A DNA stretch of 64,000 nt from Nymphaea colorata. Taxonomy: Eukaryota; Streptophyta; Magnoliopsida; Nymphaeales; Nymphaeaceae. Positions within the stretch are counted from its first letter, which is position 1, and the number at the start of each line of letters is the position of its first letter. Of the stretch, positions 25,683 through 36,393 are shown piece by piece. The stretch spans positions 16,367,362-16,431,361 of the forward strand of contig NC_045150.1 in assembly GCF_008831285.2 (NCBI RefSeq), written 5' to 3'. Made by a program: the position numbers and the translations under genes. Under the pieces are notes generated by a model. It did no database searches and was not told the DNA's origin. It worked only from the letters and a program-made list of their open reading frames with translations.

Positions 25683-25982
25683 TCAGTACAGGAATGGATG
25701 TGGGTTCCATTCCACTCCCCCAAATCCTAGAATTTCTTTATTATATTGTATTAGTGTTTTTAAACATTTGCTACAGATACCAAACATGGAATGGACCCTA
25801 GATCCAAATTCCTTCCTTGCATGATCCAGGTTCAAACAAATGCCGGTGTTAAATAGTGGTTCCAATTTCCAACACGATGCAAGCTTTGTGGCAGCAATAA
25901 GGAGATTCCTGAAAGGTGGATCATTTGTTTTCTGGTCTTCCAAAGGTGGTCGCATGTCGTGGAAGATATGACTCATGTCCAC
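25683..25982 (-). other. Conserved-looking ORF in D1, function unknown
   Basis: This 99-codon ORF includes SHIFHDMRPPLEDQKTNDPP and FRNLLIAATKLA. The D2 copy (44,009-44,221) keeps the first 45 codons but is then frameshifted. With only two copies, similarity by shared descent cannot be told from coding constraint. I see no domain, signal peptide or membrane segment. It is probably non-coding. Confidence 0.25.
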
Positions 25983-26559
25983 CTGATGGTATGATATGCA
26001 GTGTGCAGAAAGTGATGCAGTCTACAAAGGGATGAAGTTTGATGTTGCAAGATCGCCATTCATGTCCTTCCTGACTCCACCATTTATAGGTGGATTTTCG
26101 TGATCATGATATCATGTCGATTCTTCGATGTCCCAAGTACTGCTTTACCTTCCCTACTTTTTATTTGGACGGTAAATAATGAATGTTATTAGATGATTTC
26201 TCTCTCTCTATATGCGTGTGTGTTTGTGGTATGTCGATAACCTTCGGTTCTTAATTTTCACCAGACTGATTCCATATCTCCAATACCAATAATTTCATAA
26301 CATATGATTCTAAGACCAATGATCCGAAACTTCAAAATATTTTAGTCCTTAAACGGGTGTAAGAGGTGTAATCCACAAGAATATAATATTTAGGTTGAAA
26401 ATATTAAGATCAATATGGGAACTTGACGTAATCTCACATACCCTGTTCTTTTTGAAATATGGGAACATTTCGCCCCACAAATGAATCAGGACAAAATGTG
26501 ATTCGGGCCAAACCCCTAACTCTCTGCACCAATTAGAAGTCGATAAATTAAGCATATTA

Positions 26560-26688
26560 AGATCAATACTCCAATTATACATCCAAATGTTGAAAATAAA
26601 AGAAAAGATCAATACTCCAATTATACATAAAAATGTTGAAAAAAAAGATCAATACTCCAATTATGCATCCAAATGTTCAAAATAAGAA
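26560..26688. repeat. Three-copy minisatellite (unit about 43-45 bp) in D1
   Basis: The unit is gatcaatactccaattata followed by catccaaatgttgaaaata. D2 has the same three units at 44,809-44,933. Confidence 0.9.
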
Positions 26689-27370
26689 AGTGCAGCAGTG
26701 GTGTTCGAGGCCAATAAAAGTACAGCCAAAATTTTCTTGCAGTTCTTGAGGGGCATAACATAGCTGCTCGCATTTGCAGGCCAATAAAAGTCTAGTCATC
26801 ATTTTGGTTCATGTGAGTGTTTTTTTTTTAATACTGCAAATGGTGGATATGGGACAATCTAGTTCACGGATGTCCTACTCTCCATCCAAGTCATGAAGCA
26901 GCCATAGATTAGATTCTAGTGTAATAGAAAAAGGGGAAGGGCTTCAGTCAGGATATCAAAGGAACCTTTGTAAACTGAGTAAGAAGTAATGACTGGAGAC
27001 CAATATAATTCTTCGTGGTTCAACTTTTTTCTGTGGGTTTTTTGGGTAAAATTATGGCACATTTGATGCACATAAAGTGGTTGAATTTTTTGAAATTGGT
27101 TTATAATTATGAATCATCATGAATTAAGAAGGTAAGGTGTAGACTGATCAACTCCGACCCACAGTTTTCCATATCCAATTAAGTCAATCTTCCTTACTTA
27201 ATTCAAATTCATATTTGATGAGACTTGGAATTTTGAAACCAAAGTTCCAACTTTTATGTAAAATTGGGTCGGATCCTTCAAAGATTTCCTGCTCAAATAG
27301 GAAACCTTATTTATATACTAAGACATGATGACAAGGTCTTATACTAATTACTAATACTTGTTGGGTAGAG

Positions 27371-28373
27371 TCTGAAGCAATCAAAATTTTTTGATAACAT
27401 ACAAATCATGATAGTAACTGAAATCTGAATCTGATTTCCAACAAATTTGACTTCAAATGATGCCCCCTCATGATCTTCCTCCTCTGCATGATCATGCTTC
27501 AACTCCTAGCTGTATCTTTTCCATTCCTCGCCAGTAAAAGAAAAGGTCATGCCAACCGTGGTCAGGTTTGAGGTGTATGCCAATACCAAAATTGTTGCAT
27601 GACTGCTAGTCCTCAGACGCTCTTGTATTTCATCTTCCTTTCCAAAATTGACTTCATAATCGCTCGATACGGTGGAGCGTTCATGCCTCCAATGAATGAA
27701 GCATGGCAGGCTAGCCAGAAAGTGAGGGACGCGGTTAGGTTGGAAGACCTATGATTTGTTTAAAATTCAAACAATCCTTCCTTAATTTTTTAATTTCTAC
27801 AATCATTTCTTTCTCCTTTGTTGAGCATACGTTGCCACTTTTCTTGCCTACCCTGTCTCGTGAGGTGTTCTTCCTTGATTTATCACTCCAAATCTAACGG
27901 GTATAGTTGCCTTTTTGTTTGATTTGTCATGATCTTCATAATTTCCTTCATTCGTTGAGCTGGCATGATCTTCGCAATTTCCTTCATCCAGTGAGCAGCA
28001 GTTACAGCTGGGACCGAAGAAGTTCTTGATTATAGGACGTTGAACTTCGAGTGTGGACTCAAAGACGACACAGTCGTCTTCCAAGAGTTGTACATGAATG
28101 GGTGATAGGACCTTATTTAACACTACTCTCTTTATCATTAGCTCAGGTTTGATGGCATCTGCTGTATTTGGAAACATGAAAGGCAGCTGCTAGTGGCCAG
28201 TAACAAACCCATGAGACAGACTTCCCGATATCTCGAATCGATGCAAACGTTCAAATGCTAGTTCCTGCAACAAGAAAACAAGAGCATTGATCAAGCAGCT
28301 GCAGCAACAAACAATGCCCTCAAACTACTCCTACAACTAGTAATTGATGACTAGCAGTTTGTGAGGTCATGCC
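27371..28373 (-). pseudogene. Orphan TNL C-terminal exon (copy 1), 3' half of a TNL gene
   Basis: A splice acceptor (TTGCAG|GAACTAG, exon start 28,264) opens a frame that matches the TNL C-terminal exon at 36,251: ELAFERLHRFEISG, then one stop (TGH-stop-QLPFMFPN). An open run of about 110 codons (27,848-28,177) follows with KPELMIKRVVLNKVLSPIHV, VFESTLEVQRPI and an acidic EGNCEDH/EGNYEDH double repeat. Further 3' (27,450-27,680) a second conserved piece reads LRTSSHATILVLAYTSN and GMTFSFTGEEWKRYS. I infer a post-LRR C-terminal domain of a TNL, of the kind often found after the LRRs. The retrotransposon cuts the preceding intron at 28,373, so no LRR or NB-ARC is attached. Confidence 0.65.
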
Positions 28374-28835
28374 TGTAAGGATCGTTTGGTGGGTCAGCTT
28401 ATGTCAATGAGAAATTTTAGACATTATGGCTATCTTAATGTAAATATTCGATTAAGTGATTGCGTTTTGGGATATCACGTCATTTAACATGGTATGAGGT
28501 ATTTTTATAATATATAGATACCTATACGCAAGCACGGACTCTTTGATGGGTTGAATCTGAAATTGCTCATAATATAAAATGTAGTGTCCCTAAGGTCGTG
28601 CAGAGAGTTGAAACATCATTTTCTACGGTTGTCTCTTTTCCATCGGAGAGAAACCGCATGTACTCCGCACAGACCCTGGAAGATCCTACTGCAACAACAT
28701 CGTCCGCTTGTTCAGATGGATTCAGGTACGTCTCTGCTACAGTTAATGTTTTGATTCAGTGATTTAGCATGAACGAGATCTTGTTTTAGGGCATATTCGT
28801 TTGTTTGTATATGCATGAGGAAATATCTCCTATCA
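28374..28835 (+). repeat. 5' LTR of the copia element
   Basis: 462 bp, TG...CA ended. It contains the LTR segment with gtttgtatatgcatg near its 3' end. It was aligned by hand to 34,818-35,281 along its whole length. Confidence 0.93.
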
Positions 28836-28837
28836 AT

Positions 28838-28849
28838 TGGTATCAGAGC
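28838..28849 (+). promoter_or_regulatory. Primer-binding site (tRNA-iMet)
   Basis: TGGTATCAGAGC, two bases after the 5' LTR. This is the standard plant copia site complementary to the 3' end of initiator methionine tRNA, where minus-strand DNA synthesis begins. Confidence 0.95.
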
Positions 28850-29204
28850 CGTTATTTATTATTGAATCATTGGATTTTTGGATGAATTTTGTGCGATCTT
28901 TCTTTTTTCGAATCTTCCCCTTTTGAGAACCGCCGCGTTCATCTCCTTTCCCCATTTTGTTCATCTTCCCTCTCTTCTGTCATTACTGCTGCTCATTCTC
29001 CTCCCCCCTCTCGCCTGGTTGGTTGGGGGTGAGGGGCAGGGTCTCCGGGCTTCCATTGCAGGAAGACATTCGCCTGCCGTTTAGCGTTTGGCAGCCGAAC
29101 GGTGGCACAAATTGCTGCTTGAAACCGCTCACGCGGTCGAGCGGTAGGCGGACGGACCAGGGTCAGGTCATGAGAGAATTGCCGCCTACTACTTGCAGTA
29201 AGAA

Positions 29205-29490
29205 TTTCGGATCAGGGTCGGGTCGTGTTGGACCCGACCCGTATCCATATGATTTGAATTTTGAAAATACGGTTCTTTTGGATTCGGGTCGGGTCATGTC
29301 ATACCCGACCCATACCCATACGGTTTAAATTTTGAAAATACGGTACTTTCTGATCCGCGTCAAGTCATGTCGCACCCGACCCGTATCCATACGGTTTAAA
29401 TTTTTTAAAATACGGTTCTTTCGTATCCGGGATGGGTCGGACCAGACCCATATCTATACAGTTTGAATTTTGAAAATACGGTTCTTTTGT
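29205..29490 (+). repeat. Leader array 1: about four copies of a 70-bp unit
   Basis: Each unit contains (g)gatc-gggtcgggtc, a half-palindromic acccgaccc(g/a)tatccatac, then ggttt(a/g)aattttgaaaatac and ggttctttt. It lies between the PBS and gag, outside any supported reading frame. The complementary gggtcgggtc and acccgaccc arms allow each unit to form a small hairpin. Confidence 0.9.
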
Positions 29491-29800
29491 CAAACCGATT
29501 CTAAAAAGAATGAAACCAGTTCATTCGGTTTAAGACCAATTCAATTTGATTCAGAACTGGTTCGTACTTTTTCGAGCTGATTCATTTCAATTTTAGGACG
29601 GTTCTTACCGATTCAAACCGTTTTGAGACCGGTTCAATTGATTTTCAAACCGATTCAGGGATTTTCAGACCGGTTCATTCAGTTTTGGAACCGATTTTAA
29701 CCATTTTTCAACTGGTTCAATGGGTTTCAGAACCCATTTGGTTTATTTTTGACCGGTTCGTCCAATTTTTAAACCGGTTCCACCCTATTTAGGGCCATGT
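29490..29800 (+). repeat. Leader array 2: degenerate ACCGGTTCA-rich repeats
   Basis: About ten imperfect copies of a unit of roughly 30 bp, with gaccggttca(a/t)t, caattttcagacc and gattcaaacc. The array follows array 1 directly. The function is unknown. Confidence 0.85.
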
Positions 29801-30479
29801 GGGTGTTTTAGTTGCGGTTTAAGAACAATACGGGCCGTTTTAAGGCCGATTCAGTAGTTCTTGACCGACTTAAGCATAATTATGGTACCAGTTTATAAAT
29901 CTTTGGACTCTTTTGGGCCTATTTCATTGAATCATTTAGTTTTGGTTTCAATGTAAGATAGTTTTGTATGTCAATTTTAATATATGTATCATGTTTTGCA
30001 TGTTATTAAAATTGTGGGTGTACCTTAGATGAATATTTGAACTATAAATTTGATTTTTGGTCATGTCTATTGTTCAAAATGAGTAGATTTATACTTTATG
30101 TCGCAAAAGTAACCTCTGTTGTAGGAATTTGTTTGTTTAGAATATTAGATGATAGTATACTTAATGCATACGGGTAATGGTCAACCCAAAAAAGGATTGT
30201 TGCTTGGTGAAGTTTATGCATACAGGGCAATGAATATGTGATAATTTTCTAGTTTCCATGTGAATAGTGAGTCAATCCAAAGATGGGCTCATTATTTGAC
30301 ATGGCTAATTATCTATATTCATTGTCGACCAAGAATACCACTTGCAATTAATATTTCAATCCAAAGTTTAGATATTAATATAGCATCGATACCTTTTGAT
30401 GGGATTTAGGCCATTGTATTTAAATTCATTTATATTTGTTATTTTATTTATGCACATGTAACAGTGAGTTCTGCTTCTA

Positions 30480-31315
30480 TGATATCTGCAAATTTGAGTA
30501 CGATTTGGTTCGAATTTTAAGGATTGAAAAGAAACTATTATGATTGTTCTAGGTTGCATCGATTTAGACCTTGCATTTAGGGAGTCGTGCCCACCTGAAT
30601 TAACAGATGAAAGTTCTCATGAGGATAAGCAGAACTTTGAACGATTGGAGCGCTCAAACCGCATGTGTCTAATGATCATGAAGAAATCAATCCCAGAAAA
30701 TTTTACGAGCTGATTACTGAAAAGGCTAGCGCCAATGCGTTTCACAAAGAAATTGAAAAGTGTTTTGCTAAAAACGAAGAGGCTGAAACAAATACTCTTT
30801 TGAGTAAACTTGTGATGCTGAAATATAAAGGCAAGGAGAACATACAAGAGCACATTATGGAAATGTCTCATCTTGCTTCAAAACTACAGGCATTAGGTCT
30901 GAAATTACTTGAAGATTTCATAGTGCATATGGTTCTCCTTTCTCTTCCACCACAATATGGACAATTTAAAATTAGATATAACTATCAGAAGGAGAAATAG
31001 ACTCTTAATGAGCTCATTTTGCACTATGTGGATGAAGAGGAGAGATTGAAGCATGATAAGATAGAAAGTGCTCACTTGGCTACTACGCATAAAAGTAAGA
31101 AAAGAACGACTATTAAGGAAGTTGCAGTTGACAATTCATCCATTAAGAAACAGAAGAAGCATAAGGAAGGTAAATCAGGTTGCTTCATTTGCAAGGGTGA
31201 AGGTCATATGAAGAAGGATTGTACCAAGTATCATGCATGGCGTGAAAGGAAAGGTACTCTTCTCACTTTGGTTTGTTCTGAGGTTAATTTAATTAAAGTA
31301 CCCAGACACACTTGA
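30480..31315 (+). pseudogene. copia gag (degraded)
   Basis: The capsid-like region begins near 30,480 with a read like NFKD-stop-KETIMIVLGC and LDLAFRESCPPELTDESS. It shifts frame near 30,690 and continues as ITEKASANAFHKEIEKCF, then NTLLSKLVMLKYKGKENI and EHIMEMSHLASKLQALG. A stop at 31,000 (QKEK-stop-TLNEL) is followed by the zinc knuckle CFICKGEGHMKKDC at about 31,180-31,222, which has the expected CX2CX4HX4C spacing. These motifs match the plant copia family in which LDLAL, MSHLASKLKAL and WTLNELISH are typical. Gag would form virus-like particles in the cytoplasm. This copy has a nonsense codon replacing a Trp, at least one frameshift and one internal stop. Confidence 0.85.
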
Positions 31316-34300
31316 TGGGTAGATTCGAGGGATAATACTCACATAAGTGTTTCTATGCAAGGCAACCTAAATTGTCAGATGCCTAATGATGCTGAAAGAT
31401 TCGTTTATGTGGGTGATGGCAAGAAGGCGAAAGTTGAAGCCATAGTAGATTTTTGGTTATTGTTAAAGACTGGTTGTTATTTAAATTTGACAGAAACTTA
31501 TGTGGTACCATCTTTTAGACGGAATTTGATTGCCACTGGTTCTTTGTCTGGTATCGATAACGTCCTCTATTTTATTGATACGGTTGCTTCATATCATGAA
31601 ACCTTGCATGTTACGTCTAGTCGTACTAAAAAAAAATTAGTCAATGAGAATTCTGCTATGTTGTGGCATAGGTGCTTAGGACATATCTCTGAAATAAGGA
31701 TAAAAAAACTTATGTCAAATGGAATTCTCAAATGTCTTGATTTTATAGACTTTAATGTTTGCATTGAATGTATAAAGGAAAACGAACAAACATTAAGAAA
31801 ACAATTACAAATATAGCTTCAGACGTCTTAGAACTGATTCATACATATGTTTGTGGTTCATTCCTTACGGCTTGTTGGAATGAACAACAATATTTTATCA
31901 TGTTCATGGATGATTATTCTCGTTATGGTTACTTGTATTTGATTCATCACAAGTCCCATCCTTAGACATTTTCAAATCATTTAAAGCCGAAGTTGATAAT
32001 CAATTAGGCAAAATGTTTAAAACCCTTAGATTTGACCATGCTGGTGAATACTATGGTAGATTTGATGGATCATGTGAACAACGTCCAGGCCCTTTCGCTA
32101 AGTACGTAGAAGAATGCGGTATCGTCCCTCAATACACCATGCTAGGTTCTCCTAGAATGAATGGTGTAGTTGAAAGACGAAATCAGACTCTTATGGATAT
32201 GGTGAGAAGTATGATAAATCATTCTACCTGACCGGAGTCCCTCTGGGGAGATACATTAAAGACTGCAGCTTATATTATCAATAGAGTGCCATCAAAAGCA
32301 CTAACGAAAACCCCATATGAATTATGGATAGCCAAAATGCATAATATGAAGCACTTTTATGTTTGGGGATGTAGTGCTGAAGCGAGGCCATATAAGCCAA
32401 ATGGTAGGAAACTGGACTCTAAGATGGTTAGCTGTTATTTTGTTGGATATTCAGAAATATCAAGGGGTTATAAGTTTTATAATCCAATCAGTAAGTCTTT
32501 CTTTGAAATGGTAAATGTCCATTTCTATGAGGATATTGAGTTTGGGGGAGGTGATAAGGTTAGACGTATTGCCTTTGAAGAGGGATCTGAGTTTACTCAT
32601 ACAGATGTTGTAAGCAATAGTCAGGTGTTTATTCCTGCCATTGTCCCATCAACAAATTCAAAAGAAGGTAATGATGAGGGTCTCCTTATTCAAACCACTG
32701 AAGAACAAACTCAACAACCTCAAGAAATTCAAGTAGAGGTGCCATTGAGGAGATCCACTAGAAAGAGGAGAAACACAATTTCAAATGATTTTGTCTATCT
32801 CCAAGAACATGATGTTGACATGAGCTTAATGGAAGATGATCCTATTAACTTCCAGCAAGCGATAAAGAGTTCTAAATCTCATAAGTGAATAGAAGCCACG
32901 AATGAGGAAATAAAGTCCATGATGGATAATGACGTATGGGATGTTGTTCTCTTCCCTGAAGGTGTGAAACCCATTGGCTGTAAATGGATATTTAAAACCA
33001 AGAGGTATTCATTAAGAAACATCGAAAGGTATAAGGCACGTCTTGTCGCAAAGGGCTTTACTCAAAAGGAAGACATTGATTATACAAAGACTTCCTCTCT
33101 AGTTTCGTCGAAAGACTCTTTCAGGACCATAATAGCACTTGTGGCTCATTTTGACTTAGAGCTCCATCAAATGGATGTAAAGACAACATTTCTAAATAGA
33201 GACATTGATGAAATGATATATATGGTGCAACCAGAAAACTTTGTTTCAGGGGATGCAAAAAAAAATAGTCTACAAACTCAAGAAATTCATCTATCGGCTA
33301 AAGCAAGCTTCCCGTCAAAGGTATTACAAATTTCATCAAGTTATAGTTTCATTTGGTTTCGAGACTAATATGGTTGATGAATGTGTATACCAAAAGTTCA
33401 GTAGAGGTAAATCTTTTTGGTTTTATATGTCGATGATACATTGCTGACAAGTAATGATGTGAGTATATTTCATGAAATTAAAAAAATTTTGTCAACAAAG
33501 TTTGACATAAAAGATCTTGGTGATGCATTTTTTTGTATTCGGGATCCAGATATTTGGAGATCGTTCTCGGAATATTCTTGGATTATCACAAAAGACCTAC
33601 ATTGATAAGGTGCTTCAGCGATATGACAAGAAAGATTGCGAACCAGGAGATACACCAATTGCTAGAGGAGACAAGTTTAGTCTCAAGCAGTGCCCTAAAA
33701 ATGAACTTGAATATAAAGAAATAGAAACGATTCCCTATTCATCTATTGCGGAAAGCCTTATGTATGCTCAAGTTTGTAATCGTCCGGATATTGCATTTAT
33801 CATAGGAATGTTAGGCAGATACTTAAGTAATCCTGGTATGGATCATTAAAAAGTAGCCAAGAGAGTATTGAGATACTTACAAATAACAAAAGATTTTATG
33901 CTCGCATACAATAAGTCAAACCAGTTGGAGATCATTGGGTATTCAGATTCTAACTTTGTTGGGTGCCAAGACAATAAAAAGTCTACTCCAGGCTATGTAT
34001 TTCTATTGGCTGGAGGAGTTATCTTATGGAAAAGTATCAAACAAACACTAGTAGCTACTTCAGCCATGGCAGCAGAATTCATAGGATGTTACGAGGCATT
34101 GAATCATGTTTTGTGGTTGTGAAATTTTATCACTGGGCTGCGTATTATGAATGGTGTAGAAAGAAACTAAGGTTATTGTGTGACAATAATTCAGCAGTTA
34201 TGTACTCTAATAACAGCCATAGTTTGTCAAAGTCGAAACACATTGACCTTAAGCTTTGGCCATCAAGTGGGATACTGAATGGGCAGGTGTTTTTAGAGCA

Positions 34301-34415
34301 TATTGGGACAAACTCTATGATTGCGGATCTGCTTACTAAAAGTTTGACACCTAAAGTCTTTCACAAGTATGTTGATCGTATAGAGGTTTTATCCTTAAAT
34401 AATGTGCTGGTGTAG
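31316..34415 (+). pseudogene. copia pol (protease, integrase, RT, RNase H), degraded
   Basis: The protease active site reads WVDSRDNTHISVSMQG where DSGA is expected, so it is mutated. The pre-integrase motif is LWHRCLGHISEIRIKKL, followed by CIECIK. The integrase core keeps MDDYSRYGYLYLI, RFDHAGEYYG and GSPRMNGVVERRNQTL, so the D-D-E residues appear present. In the RT, CKWIFKTK, RYKARLVAKGFTQ and LHQMDVKTTFLN precede LYVDDTLL (33,420-33,440, catalytic YVDD kept). RNase H has IGYSDSNFVGCQDNKKSTPG, AAEFIG and SKSKHIDL. Domain order (integrase before RT) identifies Ty1/copia. Frame breaks occur near 31,770, 31,960, 32,230 (stop), 32,888 (stop), 33,270, 33,420, 33,520, 33,847 (stop) and 34,120 (stop). 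Confidence 0.9.
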
Positions 34416-34799
34416 TGGTAGTTTGTATTTTGTATTTTGTTTGCTCTTATGTATATACACATATTCAGTTTTCTGTAGAATATAGTTTAAAGTTCTTTGG
34501 TTCCATTCGGTTTTGTGTTCTTTTTATCTCTATAAGGTTTTAAAGTAGGACCAGTTGAGAATAGACATGTTGCAATCACATTACATGTAATTCTCATGCT
34601 ATACAGCCATACCAGATCTACGTCATTGACTATGTCAACATTTGTGATCATTGAAGGTTTAGCTGATTTCAATATAGCGAAAGTCGCATTGGTTCTGTGT
34701 TCATATGATCAGGGACGAGATTGATGAAAATGACGTTTAATAAGATAGCAGTTAAGAGCTCCGAAGTTTTATGTAATGTTTGAATGTATAATGATATAT

Positions 34800-34817
34800 T
34801 TGGCCCAAATGGGAGAT
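34800..34817 (+). promoter_or_regulatory. Polypurine tract
   Basis: The sequence ggcccaaatgggagat lies immediately before the TGTAAGG start of the 3' LTR, in the position where plus-strand DNA synthesis is primed. Confidence 0.8.
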
Positions 34818-35281
34818 TGTAAGGATCATTTGGTGGGCCGACATATGTCAATGAGGAATTTCAGAGATTATGGCTATATTAATGTAAATATTCCATTAAG
34901 TGATTGCATTTTGGGATATCACGTCATTTTATATGGTAGGGGTATTTTTATAATGTATAGATACTTATACATAAATACGGACTCTTTGGTGGGTTGAATC
35001 CGAAATTGCTCATAATATAAAAGGTAGTGGTCCCTCGGGTCGTATAAAGAGATTGAAACATCACTTTCTAGGGTTGTTTTTTTCCGTCTAAGAGAAACCG
35101 CACATTTCCGCACAGACCCTGGAATATCCTACTGCGATATATATCATCGTCCACTTGTTCGGATGCATTCAGGTATGCTTCCGCTACAGTTAAAGTTTTG
35201 ATTCAGTGATTTAGCATGAACGAGATCTTGTTTTAGAGCATATTCATTTGTTTGTATATGCATGTGGAAATCTCCCCATCA
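34818..35281 (+). repeat. 3' LTR of the copia element
   Basis: 464 bp, TGTAAGGATC...CCCATCA. The next bases, tgaagcactcaaaa, match the sequence at 27,371 in the left copy of the TNL 3' region, not the sequence beside the 5' LTR. Confidence 0.93.
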
Positions 35282-36251
35282 TGAAGCACTCAAAATTTTT
35301 TGATGACATACAAATCACAATAGTAACTTTAAACTGAATCTGATTTCCAACAAATTTGACTTCAATGATGCCTGCAAATGATCTTCCTAACTTTTTCATT
35401 CCTCGCCAGTAGAAGAGGAGGTCATGTCAACCGTCGTCAGATTTGAGGTGTCTGCCAATACCAGAATTGTTGCATGACAGCCAGTCCTCAAACGCTCTTG
35501 TATTTCATCTTCTTTCCAAAGTTGACTTTGTAATCGCTCGATACGGCAAAGGGTTCATGCCACCAATGAATGAAGCGTGGCCAGCTAGCCCGAAAGTGAG
35601 CGACGTGGTTAGGTTGGAACACCTGTATGATTTTGGGGCCATAAGCTCCGATCTCATTCCACCCCCATGGTGCTCATCTTCAATCTTCCTGTCATGACCT
35701 CCACCATTTTCATGGCCATTTTCCGCCAACTCCTCTTGAACATTGATGAATACTTAAGGCTCCCTGTTTGCTTCCTCTTCAACCTCAGTTTCATTGTCAC
35801 GACCTGCGTCGTCTTTGTGGCCATCTTCCGCTGCCAACTCTTCAACCCGTTCGCTTCTGACCAAGTGCAAGACCAAAAAAATGCACACACCTCTTGTGAA
35901 AGGGCACGCCGATCTTACCCGTCCCATCTTCATTTACCGTTTGGCCTCGGTAGCGTATCCAATATTTCGAACCTCTCGGTAAAGGATCAAGACGGGACGG
36001 AAGAAGTTCTTGACTATAGGACGTTGAACTTCAAGTGTGGACTCAAAGACGACATGGTGATGGTCTTCCAGGAGTTGTATATGAATGGGTGATTTGACCT
36101 TATTTAACACTAGTTTCTTCATCATTAGCTCAGGTTTGAGACCATTTGCTCCATTTGGAAACATGAAAGACAGCTGCTGATGGCCGGTAGTAGACCTAGG
36201 AGTCAGAATTCCACATATCTCGAATCGACACAGACGCTCCAATGCTAGTTC
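35282..36251 (-). pseudogene. TNL C-terminal exon (copy 2)
   Basis: The acceptor is GTCGCAG|GAACTAG (36,252/36,251). It reads ELALERLCRFEICGILTP, QQLSFMFPNGANGLKPEL and VVFESTLEVQRPIVKNFF, then becomes frameshifted around 35,934. The 3' part (35,360-35,560) still resembles the GMTFSF.GEEW segment of copy 1 but with more breaks. This is the direct duplicate of 27,371-28,264. Unlike copy 1 it lacks the early stop at TGHQQ but has lost the acidic tail frame. Confidence 0.75.
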
Positions 36252-36393
36252 CTGCGACAACCAAGAACAATGAACAAGAGACTTTCATGAAGATTGAGCA
36301 ACTTCGTGCCCCACGGCAGCACCATTAGACTGCTCGTACTACTTGTAAATAAACCAATGAGGGCTAGCAGTTAATTTGTTAGACCATACATAC

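Larger units (their letters stand above)
24030..27060. repeat. Spacer copy D1 (paralogue of 42,175-46,540)
   Basis: This is about 3 kb of mostly non-coding sequence, duplicated in direct orientation 18 kb away. Shared landmarks in order are: ggatctcagc near 24,075; two 95-bp tandem repeats (24,252-24,440); TA runs (24,622-24,672, 24,813-24,850); a direct repeat of gagtggaaaaccgtggatg (25,010-25,090); a minus-strand ORF (25,683-25,982, SHIFHDMRPPLEDQKTNDPP); a three-copy 45-bp minisatellite (26,560-26,688); and gaggggcataacatagctg (26,749 onward). D1 lies 3' of the orphan TNL exon, so D is probably the spacer downstream of each TNL gene in a former tandem array. Confidence 0.8.
28374..35281 (+). 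mobile_element. Ty1/copia LTR retrotransposon, complete structure, inactive
   Basis: The element has a 5' LTR (28,374-28,835), a primer-binding site matching initiator tRNA-Met, and a leader with two tandem-repeat arrays. Gag with a CCHC knuckle follows, then pol in the Ty1/copia order (protease, integrase, reverse transcriptase, RNase H), a purine-rich tract just before 34,818, and a 3' LTR (34,818-35,281). Both LTRs start TGTAAGGATC and end ATCA. By eye the LTRs differ at roughly one base in nine, so the insertion is old or the element is a hybrid. The flanks (ATGCC on the left, TGAAG on the right) do not match, so there is no 5-bp target duplication. Several stops and frameshifts disable gag and pol. 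Confidence 0.95.

Noticed and set aside
28878-29328. Plus-strand ORFs in the retrotransposon leader
   Set aside because: They run into the 70-bp tandem array and do not resemble any known leader ORF; treated as untranslated leader.
29205-29490. Possible CRISPR-like array
   Set aside because: The repeats are contiguous with no unique spacers and lie in a plant retrotransposon; this is an ordinary tandem repeat.
35505-36092. Plus-strand ORFs opposite the TNL C-terminal exon
   Set aside because: Antisense shadows; the minus-strand frame is the one shared with the duplicate at 27,848-28,177 and bounded by a splice acceptor.
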